Assembly (NCBI GenBank): GCA_947561585.1
Contig: CANNZV010001477.1
Coordinates: forward strand, 1 to 64,000
DNA from: Caprella mutica
Taxonomy: Eukaryota; Arthropoda; Malacostraca; Amphipoda; Caprellidae
Direction of reading: 5' to 3'
DNA: 64,000 nucleotides
Under the pieces are notes generated by a model. It saw only the letters and a program-made list of their open reading frames with translations. It was not told the DNA's origin and did not search any database. Positions 1-13,938 of the stretch are shown here, one piece after another (position 1 is the first letter of the stretch; every line of letters begins with the position of its first letter). The translations under genes were made by a program, and so were the position numbers.

Positions 1-400
1 AAGAAAAGTTACTTCAGGAACAAAGTCACCTAACACCGTCAGTGACAAGCTCATGGATGTAGAAAAGCTACTCAGTGAAAGCAGTCCCTTACCAAGGAAT
101 GTAACGAAAAGGGACACAAGCACCATTCGCTGCACTCACGGATAGAAGAGGAAAATGAAGAGTTGATAGTAAATGAAGCCTACGAGTCTACCTAACATAA
201 AGATCTAAGTACTTCTTCGTCACATCTTTGGTAAGTGACTACATTCACGGAGTAGCTTTCCTGCATCCATGAGCTAGACACCGAAAGCTGGTATTTGACT
301 TCGTTCATGAATCTCATCTTAATAAAATTACATTTTGAAGTCAGTGAATTTGCCTCCGATTCTGCAGCAGACGTAAAAACCCCTACGTAAGTAATTAATC
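1..400. repeat. Interspersed repeat family A, inverted pair
   Basis: Bases 1-195 are the reverse complement of a block also seen near 41190-41400 and 55010-55190 (core GTGAGTGCAGCCACCGGTG). Bases 205-400 carry the second half of the same family in forward orientation, with GGTAAGTGACT and GCAGACGT...ACCCCTAC. The copy is diverged and looks like an old transposon rearranged head to head. No coding potential is seen. Confidence 0.7.
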
Positions 401-3400
401 AAAGCGACAATATTTTTAATTTCCTTCTCATTAAATTATCAATTTATTTTGAGAGGAAAAAGTTTTAGATAACCAAAGTCGTATGGAAATTTCTATAGAT
501 CACGTTGTTTGTTTTTCCAGCTATATATTAATTCTCTTTAAAACTTGTGCTGACCCTGTCGCAAATAGTTTTAATTCTTTAGCCAAGAAAAATAAATTTT
601 TCATGTTTTAAAATTACGTGCATTTTAATATAGATAGCCTATATACTTGTTTGTCAATGTAACATTTTAGTCATCCATTTTTAATTAATTATAGTTATTT
701 TTCGTGCAAATTTAGGGTAACTTTTACCACTTCACCCTAAACAGTCATATGTGAACTGCCGGCAAAATTCGAGTTCAGTTCTCTAGACATCTTGAATTGC
801 TACGTTTCTAGCCCCAATCTTTCTAGGCGTTTTGACATTGTTTATAAGTGTTGGATCCGAAGTAAACATTGATTAGTTACCTCTGAGCTGGACGTCCCTC
901 ATAGTGGTCGTAAGTTTCATATAGTGTTTATTTTTAATTCTTTTATTATAGTTAGATACTTACTGTTTAGGATGAAATTTAAACTTTGTTAGATTCAGAG
1001 GTAGTTTGCAGCTACCGTTATATACCCCATTTGCGCTATATATGGTTGCTTACTTTTTCTGTGTCGCGTAACAATTTAGTGTTTCTCAATAGAGTCAGCA
1101 ACTATTCAAATTTTAAGCATTGTTATTTTTATTTTGTAGGAATAATTTTGCCTTTAGGGTTTTAACGTAAAAAGTTCAGTCTAACATAAAAATAATTTCA
1201 GAGAAAATAATAGCCGTGCTCTATATTCTATTGAATATTTACTTAGATAATGTTTTTAGAAAATAATTTTACTACCTTAATTTCACCAGTTGATCTAGAG
1301 TAGCAATATTTTAATAAATGTTTATATACTTTTACCTTACTATTTTAGCTACGACTAGTTCATGTATATTTCTTATATCTTATTTTTATTCATGTGTAAA
1401 CTGATTGAGCTTGTCTCTTTCAGTTACTTTGTACATCCTGGATTGGCAATAAAGTACTGTTTTCCCCATAACCTCATTCATCCTATTGGGCACGGGAGCA
1501 AAATACACGAGTAGCTCGTGACAAAACTCTTTGGATAACGTGTACGGCAATACAAAAACATTGTACGTCTAAAACTTTTTCTACGTTTCAGGTGACAATT
1601 TTTCTATTTAAATCAAATTTTATTTTTTACTAATCAATGCATTATTCAGATGAACAACATCTGATGATGTTGTTCATTAGCGTTCATTATTCAGATGAAT
1701 GCTATTCTTTCGTTTATAGATTTACCAATTCCATTACAGTTATTCTTTCCCCACATCTGTCTGAAAAAGACAATCATGTTGAACATATGTGTGTATATGA
1801 CGTCATCAAACAATACGCACTAACCCATGATAAATGAAATAAAATTAGTCTAAGTTATCAGACGGTTTCACATTTTCGAACAATGAATAAAAAAATACAA
1901 ATCTATTTACTAATTATTACTCATATTTAATTTATATTCATTGGTATCAATGATATCTGATTATAACCTTCAGATGCTTTATAATCTCTGAAAATATGTT
2001 TATATTTTTTTAATTCAATTCATACTTGATAAGGTAAATATTAGCAAGTACCTTAAATCACATTTGGATGCTAATCGCATGTTTCAATGTAATGAATACC
2101 TTTGAAGTATTTAAATAAGATTATTTTGAATCATGACATATGGATCCAATAGATCCATCGTCTGACAAAGACAAATATTTAGAAAAAAATGGGTAAATTT
2201 TAGAGGTTAAACGTTACATTGAACAGTGGTTTGAAGAGTTGTTTGGATAAAATGAGATTATGAGAATACATTTTGTAATAATAATTCATAAACCTCTTCA
2301 TTATTGAACACTGAACAGCATTCAAATAATTCACGTTAACTTTAATTCAATTTGTATGTTCCAATAATTTAGGCATGTCTAAAATACCTACATCCTTATT
2401 TTCTATTGTTTCTTCATCTAAAATACCTACATTCTTATTTGCTATTGGCTACATCCTTACTCATTTACTATTTCAATATAGAGGTACTGTAACTAGGAAA
2501 TTTCTTGCTTACATGACCTATCTCGGAACAGAAAATTATTGTAGTGTAATATAATAATAGCATTTATTCATGAAAAGAAATTGTTCTATTGAAAATAATC
2601 ATTTTTCATAACGAGAAAATTTTTATCATGTAAGGAATATTCTATATTTTAAATATGCTCAAGACTATATTTTTATACAAAATGCATATTTTCACAAACT
2701 TAGTTATTACAGTAGCAAGGGTCTTTAATTAAGTTAATACAGTAAACTCTGAAAATAATTGAAAAATAATATAATTGTCTCAGGGCCCAACTGTCGGGCC
2801 ACGAATGCATACCCCCCTCTAATTACTCCAGTAGGTCGATTAATGAGTAAAAGCTATCTAAGTATGAAAAATTGAATAAATATCGAGAATAAATATATTT
2901 ACTAACAATTAAACTGTTTTAGAACCACTATTTCGAAATTGATCAAAATACCATTTATACCCATGACAATAAATGGAAAACCCTCTTCATTGATGTTCAA
3001 ATATCGACACATCGATTAATTTTAAATATTGATGACTGAATTAATTTCTGATTTTATATTTAAGAAATGCAATTAAAAACAAGCAAAATTGTAAGAACAT
3101 ATTTTTTTTTATTTGAAGCGTAAAATCGCGCATAACAAATTCTCTATACCTAATCAATTTCGGTAGGTTTGTCCTGAATGTACCGTATCGTCATACATCT
3201 CATCAGTTAAACTGACACTCTGATTGAAATCTTAAATGAAATTAGTTACATTTTTGTAACAATACTAATAAAAGTATATGGAGACATCGATTTGTAAAAT
3301 ACCTAAACCATAGATATGTTTCTAAGTCTTGTTATAGACGAAAATAACTGAAACATGACGATAAATGGAGAGGGACGATACAACGTGCCGTTACCCTATA

Positions 3401-3600
3401 CTTCATAATGTCACAACCCTAGTGATATATACCTAAGGTGACTTTACTTATCACTGTCAAATACTAATTAGGTATAAGAATACAATATTTTAAAATAGTA
3501 CTTTTATTCTAAAAACAGTCGAATGTTACAAATGAAGTAACGAGCGTCATTACATAAAAATAATCGGCAGTCGCTGATGGCCTAACTCCTTTTATTTCTA
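401..3600. other. AT-rich non-coding stretch
   Basis: No convincing exon, RNA gene or complete element was found. There is a short local duplication near 2375-2450 (AAAATACCTACATCCTTATT, twice with changes), an ATTCAGATGAA inverted repeat near 1640-1700, and a C-run near 2812. The small open frame at 1637-1837 lacks any recognisable domain. A GGCAATAAAG near 1445 could be the 3' end of an old retroelement, but this is weak. Confidence 0.5.
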
Positions 3601-3603
3601 CTT

Positions 3604-3722
3604 TTAATTTAATTTAATCATCCTTTCTAGGAATTCACCACGACTGTCGGCGTTGGAGGTCGTCTTCTTCTTCTTTAGACCATTTTTAATTTTTTTTTTC
3701 TTATCTGTGCTTTTTGAGGCAG
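3604..3722 (-). CDS. Terminal exon of unidentified gene (lysine-rich C-terminus)
   Basis: On the minus strand a good acceptor (TTTTTTTTCATCTACAG) opens at 3722 and the frame runs 39 codons to a TAA at 3604-3606. Joined in phase 1 to the exon at 3795-3890, it reads on without a stop. The encoded tail holds two basic clusters (KKKKIK, then GLKKKK) and ends ERMIKLN, which would suit a nuclear or nucleolar protein. The family is not recognised. Support rests on paired splice sites and matching phase, not on homology. Confidence 0.55.
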
Positions 3723-3794
3723 CTGTAGATGAAAAAAAACGTAAATATTATTATTTTAACATCTATATCAATGACTAAAAACACGGTAACTCAC

Positions 3795-3890
3795 CTCCTT
3801 CGCTCGACTTTGTAGCTTGTGCAGCTTGTGGCGGCTCCCTCCTAAATCTGGGTTGTTCCACCTTCTGGCTACACCTCTTACGGCTATTTC
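3795..3890 (-). CDS. Penultimate exon of the same unidentified gene
   Basis: The minus-strand acceptor is TTTTATTTCAG and the donor is GGAG|GTGAGT. The 96-base exon enters and leaves in phase 1 and encodes a basic, glutamine- and proline-containing stretch (NSRKRCSQKVEQ...REPPQAAQATKSS). The intron to the last exon is only 72 bases. No further upstream exon could be found between 3900 and 6900, so the rest of the gene is either missing or lies beyond the 23 kb minisatellite, which would then sit inside an intron. Function unknown. Confidence 0.5.
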
Positions 3891-4395
3891 CTGAAATAAA
3901 ATATTACAGATTTATACATTTGGTTTCAAAAACGGGGAACTAGAATTCAAATATAGTAATAGAGCTATGCTGTGTGCGTGACGTCATAACAGCGCAACAC
4001 TTACAATCATATTTAAAATAGACCAACAAAGTGAAGAGAGTTGTGTTTTGTTAACTACAGCGGGGGATGCCTGTAATTCCATTTATTTTAAATCTTTTCT
4101 ATCTTAGAATAGGATTCTGAAACCTAATCAGGTGGCAGAGAAAATAGAAATTGTTTAGAGTAGTGTATCAGTGTATCTTATTGACTGTAGTATAATAATT
4201 TTTGCTCTCACTGCAACCAAGAATTTTTTTTACTGAAATTAAATCTTGGAGCTAATTTAGCCACACCAATACCTCAAGAAGGTGGCAGCTCCAATAAAAA
4301 ATGCTCACTAGGCTAGGAACCTCATACTTAAAAATACTCTCCACTCTAAATTAAAAAAATCTGGTATTGCTTTGAATTTGTAGAGCTAAGGTTAC
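3891..4395. other. Non-coding spacer with repeat fragments
   Basis: It contains the palindromic GTGCGTGACGTCATAACAGC near 3973, whose reverse complement occurs near 43770. It also has TCTATCTTAGAATAGGATTC near 4100, which matches the inner ends of the foldback element at 48803-49887. These look like fragments of transposons. No gene is seen. Confidence 0.5.
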
Positions 4396-6193
4396 ATTCA
4401 AGGAAAAGGACCACTAAAGTTATATTTATGTGATCTACCTACAAAAATTTATGACCTGTAAAATATATTAATTCACGGTGTTATTAATTCTATTAGAATC
4501 AACTTTAATTCATGTCTTATATTTTCTTGAGTCATCCCTGGGCCCTGATAAGTTTTTTCAAGGAAGTTTTCTATTATGGTATTGCGTTCTTTGTTTTTTA
4601 GTTAGTTTGTCACGCACACTGATTTCGTCAAGTTGAAATACATTTGAGAGCTGTTATTTCTTCGTTTCATTAATCCCCATATGTTCATAATTGTACCAAA
4701 TCATGTCTAATAACTCAACAAATTCCCTGAGACTATTTATTATAGAAAACACTAATTTTGAACCAAATGAAAAATAATTCAATTAATTGATGTTTATTTA
4801 TTAATATTTATGTTTATTAAATCTTATTTACCATTTTTCTGATTGCTTAATATTACCTAAATAAATAAAAAGAAATTATGATAATTGATACTTTCAAAAT
4901 GAATTTGCTATGCGAGTGACAAAAATTTAAACTTTCAGCAGCTCAGCTTCGGTTGAACAAGTGAGTTGAGCGGACGTGTGGTGTAGTGTGCACTTCCCGA
5001 CTGAGACAGGTCGGTAATTCCTTGTTTATTTTGTGTTAATGATTGATTGCGTAGTTAATTAGTTATGAATGGGTAATTATGAATTTATTATCGTGAAATA
5101 GGTAGTTAGGAAATTGGTGGTAGATAGTGTTAATGATTGGCTACGTAGCTAATGATGGTAAGTTAGCTAATTACCTTGTTATGAATGCCGAATGGTTAAA
5201 TAATTATTGTGAATTTATTGTCGTGTGACGATATTCTTAAAATATGATTAACACTTTATGCCCTAGGGAGACAAATATGTTTACTTTTAAATAATTTATT
5301 TAGGTACCGAGGTTTTTATTTTTTGAGATATTTTCCTTAAAGCGACCTGATTAAAACACATGTGACAGAGCTCGCTAGTTAGAGCACAGGTGTACGCTAT
5401 TTCATTAGTTAGCAACAATAATTATTATGATTTTTTAAAATAAATTAAAACAAAGTCATATCTTTTCTTTAAATATCTCAAAAATTCTCGATTTTGTCTC
5501 GCTCAAATTGCTCAAATTTATTGAGGGCATAATTGGTTAAGAAGGTATAGGTAGGTAGCATGATATAACTACTCTATTAGGTACGCTCGCAAAAGAGACG
5601 AAATTGAGTTTCTTCTGCGCAGCCCCCCCTCGTGACGTCATAGAGGATGGTATTATGTACTAATTGTTGTCACTCGTATAGCAAATTCATTTCGAAAGTA
5701 TCAATTATCATAGTTTCTTTTTATTTATTTAGGTAATATTAAGCAATCAGAAAAATGGTAAATAAGATTTCATAGACATAAATATTAATAAATAAACATT
5801 AATAAATTGAATTATTTTTCCTTTGGTTCAAAATTAGTGTTTTCTATAATAAATAGTCTCAGGAATTTTTTAAGTTATTAGACATGATTTGGTACAATAA
5901 TATTATGAACATATGGGGATTAATGAAAAGAAGAAATAACAGTTCTCAAATGTATTTCAACTTGACGAAATCAGTGTGCGTGACAAACTAACTAACAAAC
6001 AAAGAACGCAATACCATAATTGAAAACTTCCTTGAAGAAAACTTATCAGGGGTGACTCAACAAAATATAAGACATGAATTAAAGTTGATTCTAATAGAAT
6101 TAATAGCACCGTGAATTAATATATTTACAGGTCATAAATATTTTTATAGGTAGATCACATAAATATAACTTTAGTGGTCCTTTTCCTTGAAAT
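4396..6193. mobile_element. 1.8 kb long-inverted-repeat (foldback-type) element
   Basis: Two arms of about 527 bases, 4396-4922 and 5667-6193, are near-perfect reverse complements. The outer ends are TTCAAGGAAAAGGACCACTA and its complement; the inner ends are GCGAGTGAC and GTCACTCG. The 744-base centre has no long open frame. It holds an internal duplication (GTGTTAATGATTG... at about 5033 and 5129). Arm identity is high with scattered changes, so the element is moderately young. The class is unassigned; a non-autonomous DNA transposon is likely. Confidence 0.8.
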
Positions 6194-6216
6194 AGCATGG
6201 TTATCATACCATGCTA

Positions 6217-6423
6217 GGGTCACGCAGGTAAATTGCGGCCATCTACAGAGAGTCTCTAAAACATTCTGAATCGAAATACAATAAATGTTGCATAACTATC
6301 AAAAGAAGTACAGTGCATGCTATAACTTATCAATTTAAGTTTTAAACGAGTGTTTTGAAGCTATGATGTTCTGGTGTTAGAGGCCGAAGTTAGTAAGTGT
6401 GCCGCAATTTACCTGCTTAACCC
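6217..6423. mobile_element. MITE, TA target site, 207 bp
   Basis: The terminal inverted repeats read GGGTCACGCAGGTAAATTGC and GGGTTAAGCAGGTAAATTGC and are flanked on both sides by TA. The TA duplication and short length fit a non-autonomous Tc1/mariner-type element. It lies directly against the end of the 1.8 kb inverted-repeat element. Confidence 0.8.
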
Positions 6424-6744
6424 TATATTGCTATACCAAATACATGTAAATATACGAAATAAAAATAACTGTAAGTAGGTAAATAAGTATTTTAGACAAA
6501 ATAAGATGACATATTCATAATTCTCGTAAAATTCTTTATAAGAATGTCATGAAAATGGTATGTTTATCTATCATTCAATATAAAACAAAGTAGCATGGTA
6601 AAGCCTCACTTCTATGACGTCACAAAATACTCCCGCACGGTTGTGGGGGTTTGGGGAGAACCTGCGCGCGAGCATACCTGTTAAAAGTTATTATATCATG
6701 GGTAGGTAGGTACCTAGTACCTAAAAATGTGTTTGCTAAGTTGA

Positions 6745-6772
6745 TTTTTTTTTTTTTTGGGGGGGGGGGGGG
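6745..6772. repeat. Homopolymer junction T14-G14
   Basis: Fourteen T are followed immediately by fourteen G on the plus strand, about 135 bases before the start of the giant minisatellite. The run is a polymerase-slippage and sequencing hazard, and its length should be treated with caution. Confidence 0.9.
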
Positions 6773-9700
6773 TAAATTGAAGTGGGTATACCTAGGTTAT
6801 ATTTTACAGATGTTTCATTATAGGTAATTGAAGTGATTAATAGTTATAGGGAGATAGTATATTAAGAAATGAAAAGAGATTGGCAGACTAATACGAAGTA
6901 TGTAGAGGAATAGAACCAGACCAATGAGAGAGAAATAGAACTAGACCAGTGAGAGAGAAATAGAACTAGACCAGTGAGAGAGAAATAGAACTAGACCAAT
7001 GAGAGAGAAATAGAACTAGACCAGTGAGAGAGAAATAGAACTAGACCAGTGAGAGAGAAGTAGAACTAGACCAGTGAGATAGAGATAGAACTAGACCAGT
7101 GAGAGAGAAATAGAACTAGACCAATGAGATAGAAGTAGAACTAGACCAGTGAGAGAGAAATAGAACTAGACCAGTGAGAGAGAAATAGAACTAGACCAGT
7201 GAGAGAGAAGTAGAACTAGACCAGTGAGATAGAGATAGAACTAGACCAGTGAGAGAGAAATAGAACTAGACCAATGAGATAGAAGTAGAACTAGACCAGT
7301 GAGAGAGAAGTAGAACTAGACCAGTGAGAGAGAAATAGAACTAGACCAGTGAGAGAGAAATAGAACTAGACCAGTGAGAGAGAAATAGAACTAGACCAGT
7401 GAGAGAGAAATAGAACTAGACCAGTGAGAGAGAAATAGAACTAGACCAGTGAGAGAGAAATAGAACTAGACCAATGAGAGAGAAATAGAACTAGACCAGT
7501 GAGAGAGAAATAGAACTAGACCAGTGAGAGAGAAGTAGAACTAGACCAGTGAGATAGAGATAGAACTAGACCAGTGAGAGAGAAATAGAACTAGACCAAT
7601 GAGATAGAAGTAGAACTAGACCAGTGAGAGAGAAATAGAACTAGACCAGTGAGAGAGAAATAGAACTAGACCAGTGAGAGAGAAGTAGAACTAGACCAGT
7701 GAGATAGAGATAGAACTAGACCAGTGAGAGAGAAATAGAACTAGACCAGTGAGATAGAAGTAGAACTAGACCAGTGAGAGAGAAGTAGAACTAGACCAGT
7801 GAGAGAGAAATAGAACTAGACCAGTGAGAGAGAAATAGAACTAGACCAGTGAGAGAGAAATAGAACTAGACCAGTGAGAGAGAAATAGAACTAGACCAGT
7901 GAGAGAGAAATAGAACTAGACCAGTGAGAGAGAAATAGAACTAGACCAGTGAGAGAGAAGTAGAACTAGACCAATGAGATAGAGATAGAACTAGACCAGT
8001 GAGAGAGAAATAGAACTAGACCAATGAGATAGAGATAGAACTAGACCAATGAGATAGAGATAGAACTAGACCAATGAGAGAGAACTAGAACTAGACCAGT
8101 GAGAGAGAAGTAGAACTAGACCAGTGAGAGAGAAGTAGAACTAGACCAGTGAGAGAGAAATAGAACTAGACCAGTGAGAGAGAAGTAGAACTAGACCAGT
8201 GAGAGAGAAGAAGAACTAGACCAGTGAGAGAGAAATAGAACTAGACCAGTGAGAGAGAACTAGAACTAGACCAGTGAGATAGAGATAGAACTAGACCAAT
8301 GAGAGAGAACTAGACCAGTGAGAGAGAAGTAGAACTAGACCAGTGAGAGAGAAATAGAACTAGACCAGTGAGAGAGAAGTAGAACTAGACCAGTGAGAGA
8401 GAAGTAGAACTAGACCAGTGAGAGAGAAGTAGAACTAGACCAGTGAGAGAGAACTAGAACTAGACCAGTGAGAGAGAAGTAGAACTAGACCAGTGAGAGA
8501 GAAATAGAACTAGACCAATGAGAGAGAACTAGAACTAGACCAGTGAGAGAGAAGTAGAACTAGACCAGTGAGAGAGAAGTAGAACTAGACCAGTGAGAGA
8601 GAAGTAGAACTAGACCAGTGAGAGAGAAGTAGAACTAGACCAGTGAGAGAGAAGTAGAACTAGACCAGTGAGAGAGAAGTAGAACTAGACCAGTGAGAGA
8701 GAAGTAGAACTAGACCAGTGAGAGAGAAGTAGAACTAGACCAGTGAGAGAGAAATAGAACTAGACCAGTGAGAGAGAACTAGAACTAGACCAGTGAGAGA
8801 GAAGTAGAACTAGACCAGTGAGAGAGAAATAGAACTAGACCAGTGAGAGAGAAGTAGAACTAGACCAGTGAGAGAGAAGTAGAACTAGACCAGTGAGAGA
8901 GAAATAGAACTAGACCAGTGAGAGAGAAATAGAACTAGACCAGTGAGAGAGAAGTAGAACTAGACCAGTGAGAGAGAAGTAGAACTAGACCAGTGAGAGA
9001 GAAATAGAACTAGACCAGTGAGAGAGAAATAGAACTAGACCAATGAGAGAGAAATAGAACTAGACCAATGAGAGAGAAATAGAACTAGACCAGCGGGAGA
9101 GAAGTAGAACTAAACCAGTGAGAGAGAAATAGAACTAGACCAGTGAGAGAGAAGTAGAACTAGACCAGTAAGAGAGAAGTAGAACTAGACCAGTAAGAGA
9201 GAAATAGAACTAGACCAGTGAGAGAGAAATAGAACTAGACCAGTGAGAGAGAAGTAGAACTAGACCAGTGAGAGAGAAATAGAACTAGACCAATGAGAGA
9301 GAAATAGAAATAGACCAGTGAGAGAGAAGTAGAACTAGACCAGTGAGAGAGAAATAGAACTAGACCAGTGAGAGAGAAATAGAACTAGACCAGTGAGAGA
9401 GAAAAAGAACTAGACCAGTGAGAGAGAAATAGAACTAGACCAGTGAGAGAGAAGTAGAACTAGACCAGTGAGATAGAGATAGAACTAGACCAGTGAGAGA
9501 GAAATAGAACTAGACCAATGAGATAGATGTAGAACTAGACCAGTGAGAGAGAAATAGAACTAGACCAGTGAGAGAGAAATAGAACTAGACCAGTGAGAGA
9601 GAAGTAGAACTAGACCAGTGAGATAGAGATAGAACTAGACCAGTGAGAGAGAAATAGAACTAGACCAATGAGATAGAAGTAGAACTAGACCAGTGAGAGA

Positions 9701-12700
9701 GAAATAGAACTAGACCAGTGAGAGAGAAATAGAACTAGACCAGTGAGAGAGAAATAGAACTAGACCAGTGAGAGAGAAATAGAACTAGACCAGTGAGAGA
9801 GAAATAGAACTAGACCAGTGAGAGAGAAGTAGAACTAGACCAATGAGATAGAGATAGAACTAGACCAGTGAGAGAGAAATAGAACTAGACCAATGAGATA
9901 GAGATAGAACTAGACCAATGAGATAGAGATAGAACTAGACCAATGAGATAGAGATAGAACTAGACCAATGAGAGAGAACTAGAACTAGACCAGTGAGAGA
10001 GAAGTAGAACTAGACCAGTGAGAGAGAAGTAGAACTAGACCAGTGAGAGAGAAATAGAACTAGACCAGTGAGAGAGAAGTAGAACTAGACCAGTGAGAGA
10101 GAAGAAGAACTAGACCAGTGAGAGAGAAATAGAACTAGACCAGTGAGAGAGAAATAGAACTAGACCAGTGAGATAGAGATAGAACTAGACCAATGAGAGA
10201 GAACTAGACCAGTGAGAGAGAAGTAGAACTAGACCAGTGAGAGAGAAATAGAACTAGACCAGTGAGAGAGAAATAGAACTAGACCAGTGAGAGAGAAGTA
10301 GAACTAGACCAGTGAGAGAGAAGTAGAACTAGACCAGTGAGAGAGAAGTAGAACTAGACCAGTGAGAGAGAAATAGAACTAGACCAGTGAGAGAGAAGTA
10401 GAACTAGACCAGTGAGAGAGAAGTAGAACTAGACCAGTGAGAGAGAAGTAGAACTAGACCAGTGAGAGAGAACTAGAACTAGACCAGTGAGAGAGAAGTA
10501 GAACTAGACCAGTGAGAGAGAAATAGAACTAGACCAATGAGAGAGAAATAGAACTAGACCAATGAGAGAGAACTAGAACTAGACCAGTGAGAGAGAAGTA
10601 GAACTAGACCAGTGAGAGAGAAGTAGAACTAGACCAGTGAGAGAGAAGTAGAACTAGACCAGTGAGAGAGAAGTAGAACTAGACCAGTGAGAGAGAAGTA
10701 GAACTAGACCAGTGAGAGAGAACTAGAACTAGACCAGTGAGAGAGAAGTAGAACTAGACCAGTGAGAGAGAAGTAGAACTAGACCAGTGAGAGAGAAATA
10801 GAACTAGACCAGTGAGAGAGAAGTAGAACTAGACCAGTGAGAGAGAAGTAGAACTAGACCAGTGAGAGAGAAATAGAACTAGACCAGTGAGAGAGAAGTA
10901 GAACTAGACCAGTGAGAGAGAAATAGAACTAGACCAGTGAGAGAGAAATAGAACTAGACCAATGAGAGAGAAATAGAACTAGACCAATGAGAGAGAAATA
11001 GAACTAGACCAGTGGGAGAGAAGTAGAACTAAACCAGTGAGAGAGAAATAGAACTAGACCAGTGAGAGAGAAGTAGAACTAGACCAGTGAGAGAGAAGTA
11101 GAACTAGACCAGTGAGAGAGAAATAGAACTAGACCAGTGAGAGAGAAATAGAACTAGACCAGTGAGAGAGAAATAGAACTAGACCAGTGAGAGAGAAGTA
11201 GAACTAGACCAGTGAGAGAGAAATAGAACTAGACCAATGAGAGAGAAATAGAAATAGACCAGTGAGAGAGAAGTAGAACTAGACCAGTGAGAGAGAAATA
11301 GAACTAGACCAGTGAGAGAGAAATAGAACTAGACCAATGAGAGAGAAATAGAACTAGACCAGTGAGAGAGAAGTAGAACTAGACCAGTGAGATAGAGATA
11401 GAACTAGACCAGTGAGAGAGAAATAGAACTAGACCAATGAGATAGAAGTAGAACTAGACCAGTGAGAGAGAAATAGAACTAGACCAGTGAGAGAGAAATA
11501 GAACTAGACCAGTGAGAGAGAAGTAGAACTAGACCAGTGAGATAGAGATAGAACTAGACCAGTGAGAGAGAAATAGAACTAGACCAATGAGATAGAAGTA
11601 GAACTAGACCAGTGAGAGAGAAGTAGAACTAGACCAGTGAGAGAGAAATAGAACTAGACCAGTGAGAGAGAAATAGAATTAGACCAGTGAGAGAGAAATA
11701 GAACTAGACCAGTGAGAGAGAAATAGAACTAGACCAGTGAGAGAGAAATAGAACTAGACCAGTGAGAGAGAAGTAGAACTAGACCAATGAGATAGAGATA
11801 GAACTAGACCAGTGAGAGAGAAATAGAACTAGACCAATGAGATAGAGATAGAACTAGACCAATGAGATAGAGATAGAACTAGACCAATGAGAGAGAACTA
11901 GAACTAGACCAGTGAGAGAGAAGTAGAACTAGACCAGTGAGAGAGAAGTAGAACTAGACCAGTGAGAGAGAAATAGAACTAGACCAGTGAGAGAGAACTA
12001 GAACTAGACCAGTGAGATAGAGATAGAACTAGACCAATGAGAGAGAACTAGACCAGTGAGAGAGAAGTAGAACTAGACCAGTGAGAGAGAAATAGAACTA
12101 GACCAGTGAGAGAGAAGTAGAACTAGACCAGTGAGAGAGAAGTAGAACTAGACCAGTGAGAGAGAACTAGAACTAGACCAGTGAGAGAGAAGTAGAACTA
12201 GACCAGTGAGAGAGAAATAGAACTAGACCAATGAGAGAGAACTAGAACTAGACCAGTGAGAGAGAAGTAGAACTAGACCAGTGAGAGAGAAGTAGAACTA
12301 GACCAGTGAGAGAGAAGTAGAACTAGACCAGTGAGAGAGAAATAGAACTAGACCAGTGAGAGAGAACTAGAACTAGACCAGTGAGAGAGAAGTAGAACTA
12401 GACCAGTGAGAGAGAAATAGAACTAGACCAGTGAGAGAGAAGTAGAACTAGACCAGTGAGAGAGAAGTAGAACTAGACCAGTGAGAGAGAAATAGAACTA
12501 GACCAGTGAGAGAGAAATAGAACTAGACCAGTGAGAGAGAAGTAGAACTAGACCAGTGAGAGAGTAGTAGAACTAGACCAGTGAGAGAGAAATAGAACTA
12601 GACCAGTGAGAGAGAAATAGAACTAGACCAATGAGAGAGAAATAGAACTAGACCAATGAGAGAGAAATAGAACTAGACCAGTGGGAGAGAAGTAGAACTA

Positions 12701-13938
12701 AACCAGTGAGAGAGAAGTAGAACTAGACCAGTGAGAGAGAAGTAGAACTAGACCAGTGAGAGAGAAGTAGAACTAGACCAGTGAGAGAGAAATAGAACTA
12801 GACCAGTGAGAGAGAAATAGAACTAGACCAGTGAGAGAGAAGTAGAACTAGACCAGTGAGAGAGAAGTAGAACTAGACCAGTGAGAGAGAAATAGAACTA
12901 GACCAATGAGAGAGAAATAGAAATAGACCAGTGAGAGAGAAGTAGAACTAGACCAGTGAGAGAGAAATAGAACTAGACCAGTGAGAGAGAAATAGAACTA
13001 GACCAATGAGAGAGAAATAGAACTAGACCAGTGAGAGAGAAATAGAACTAGACCAGTGAGAGAGAAGTAGAACTAGACCAGTGAGATAGAGATAGAACTA
13101 GACCAGTGAGAGAGAAATAGAACTAGACCAATGAGATAGAAGTAGAACTAGACCAGTGAGAGAGAAATAGAACTAGACCAGTGAGAGAGAAATAGAACTA
13201 GACCAGTGAGAGAGAAGTAGAACTAGACCAGTGAGATAGAGATAGAACTAGACCAGTGAGATAGAGATAGAACTAGACCAGTGAGAGAGAAATAGAACTA
13301 GACCAATGAGATAGAAGTAGAACTAGACCAGTGAGAGAGAAGTAGAACTAGACCAGTGAGAGAGAAATAGAACTAGACCAGTGAGAGAGAAATAGAACTA
13401 GACCAGTGAGAGAGAAATAGAACTAGACCAGTGAGAGAGAAATAGAACTAGACCAGTGAGAGAGAAATAGAACTAGACCAGTGAGAGAGAAGTAGAACTA
13501 GACCAATGAGATAGAGATAGAACTAGACCAGTGAGAGAGAAATAGAACTAGACCAATGAGATAGAGATAGAACTAGACCAATGAGATAGAGATAGAACTA
13601 GACCAATGAGAGAGAACTAGAACTAGACCAGTGAGAGAGAAATAGAACTAGACCAGTGAGAGAGAAGTAGAACTAGACCAGTGAGATAGAGATAGAACTA
13701 GACCAGTGAGAGAGAAATAGAACTAGACCAATGAGATAGAAGTAGAACTAGACCAGTGAGAGAGAAGTAGAACTAGACCAGTGAGAGAGAAATAGAACTA
13801 GACCAGTGAGAGAGAAGTAGAACTAGACCAGTGAGAGAGAAGAAGAACTAGACCAGTGAGAGAGAAATATAACTAGACCAGTGAGAGAGAACTAGAACTA
13901 GACCAGTGAGATAGAGATAGAACTAGACCAATGAGAGA

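Noticed and set aside
1637..1837. 66-residue plus-strand frame
   Set aside because: It begins in a short inverted repeat, has no recognisable domain and no splice or promoter support.
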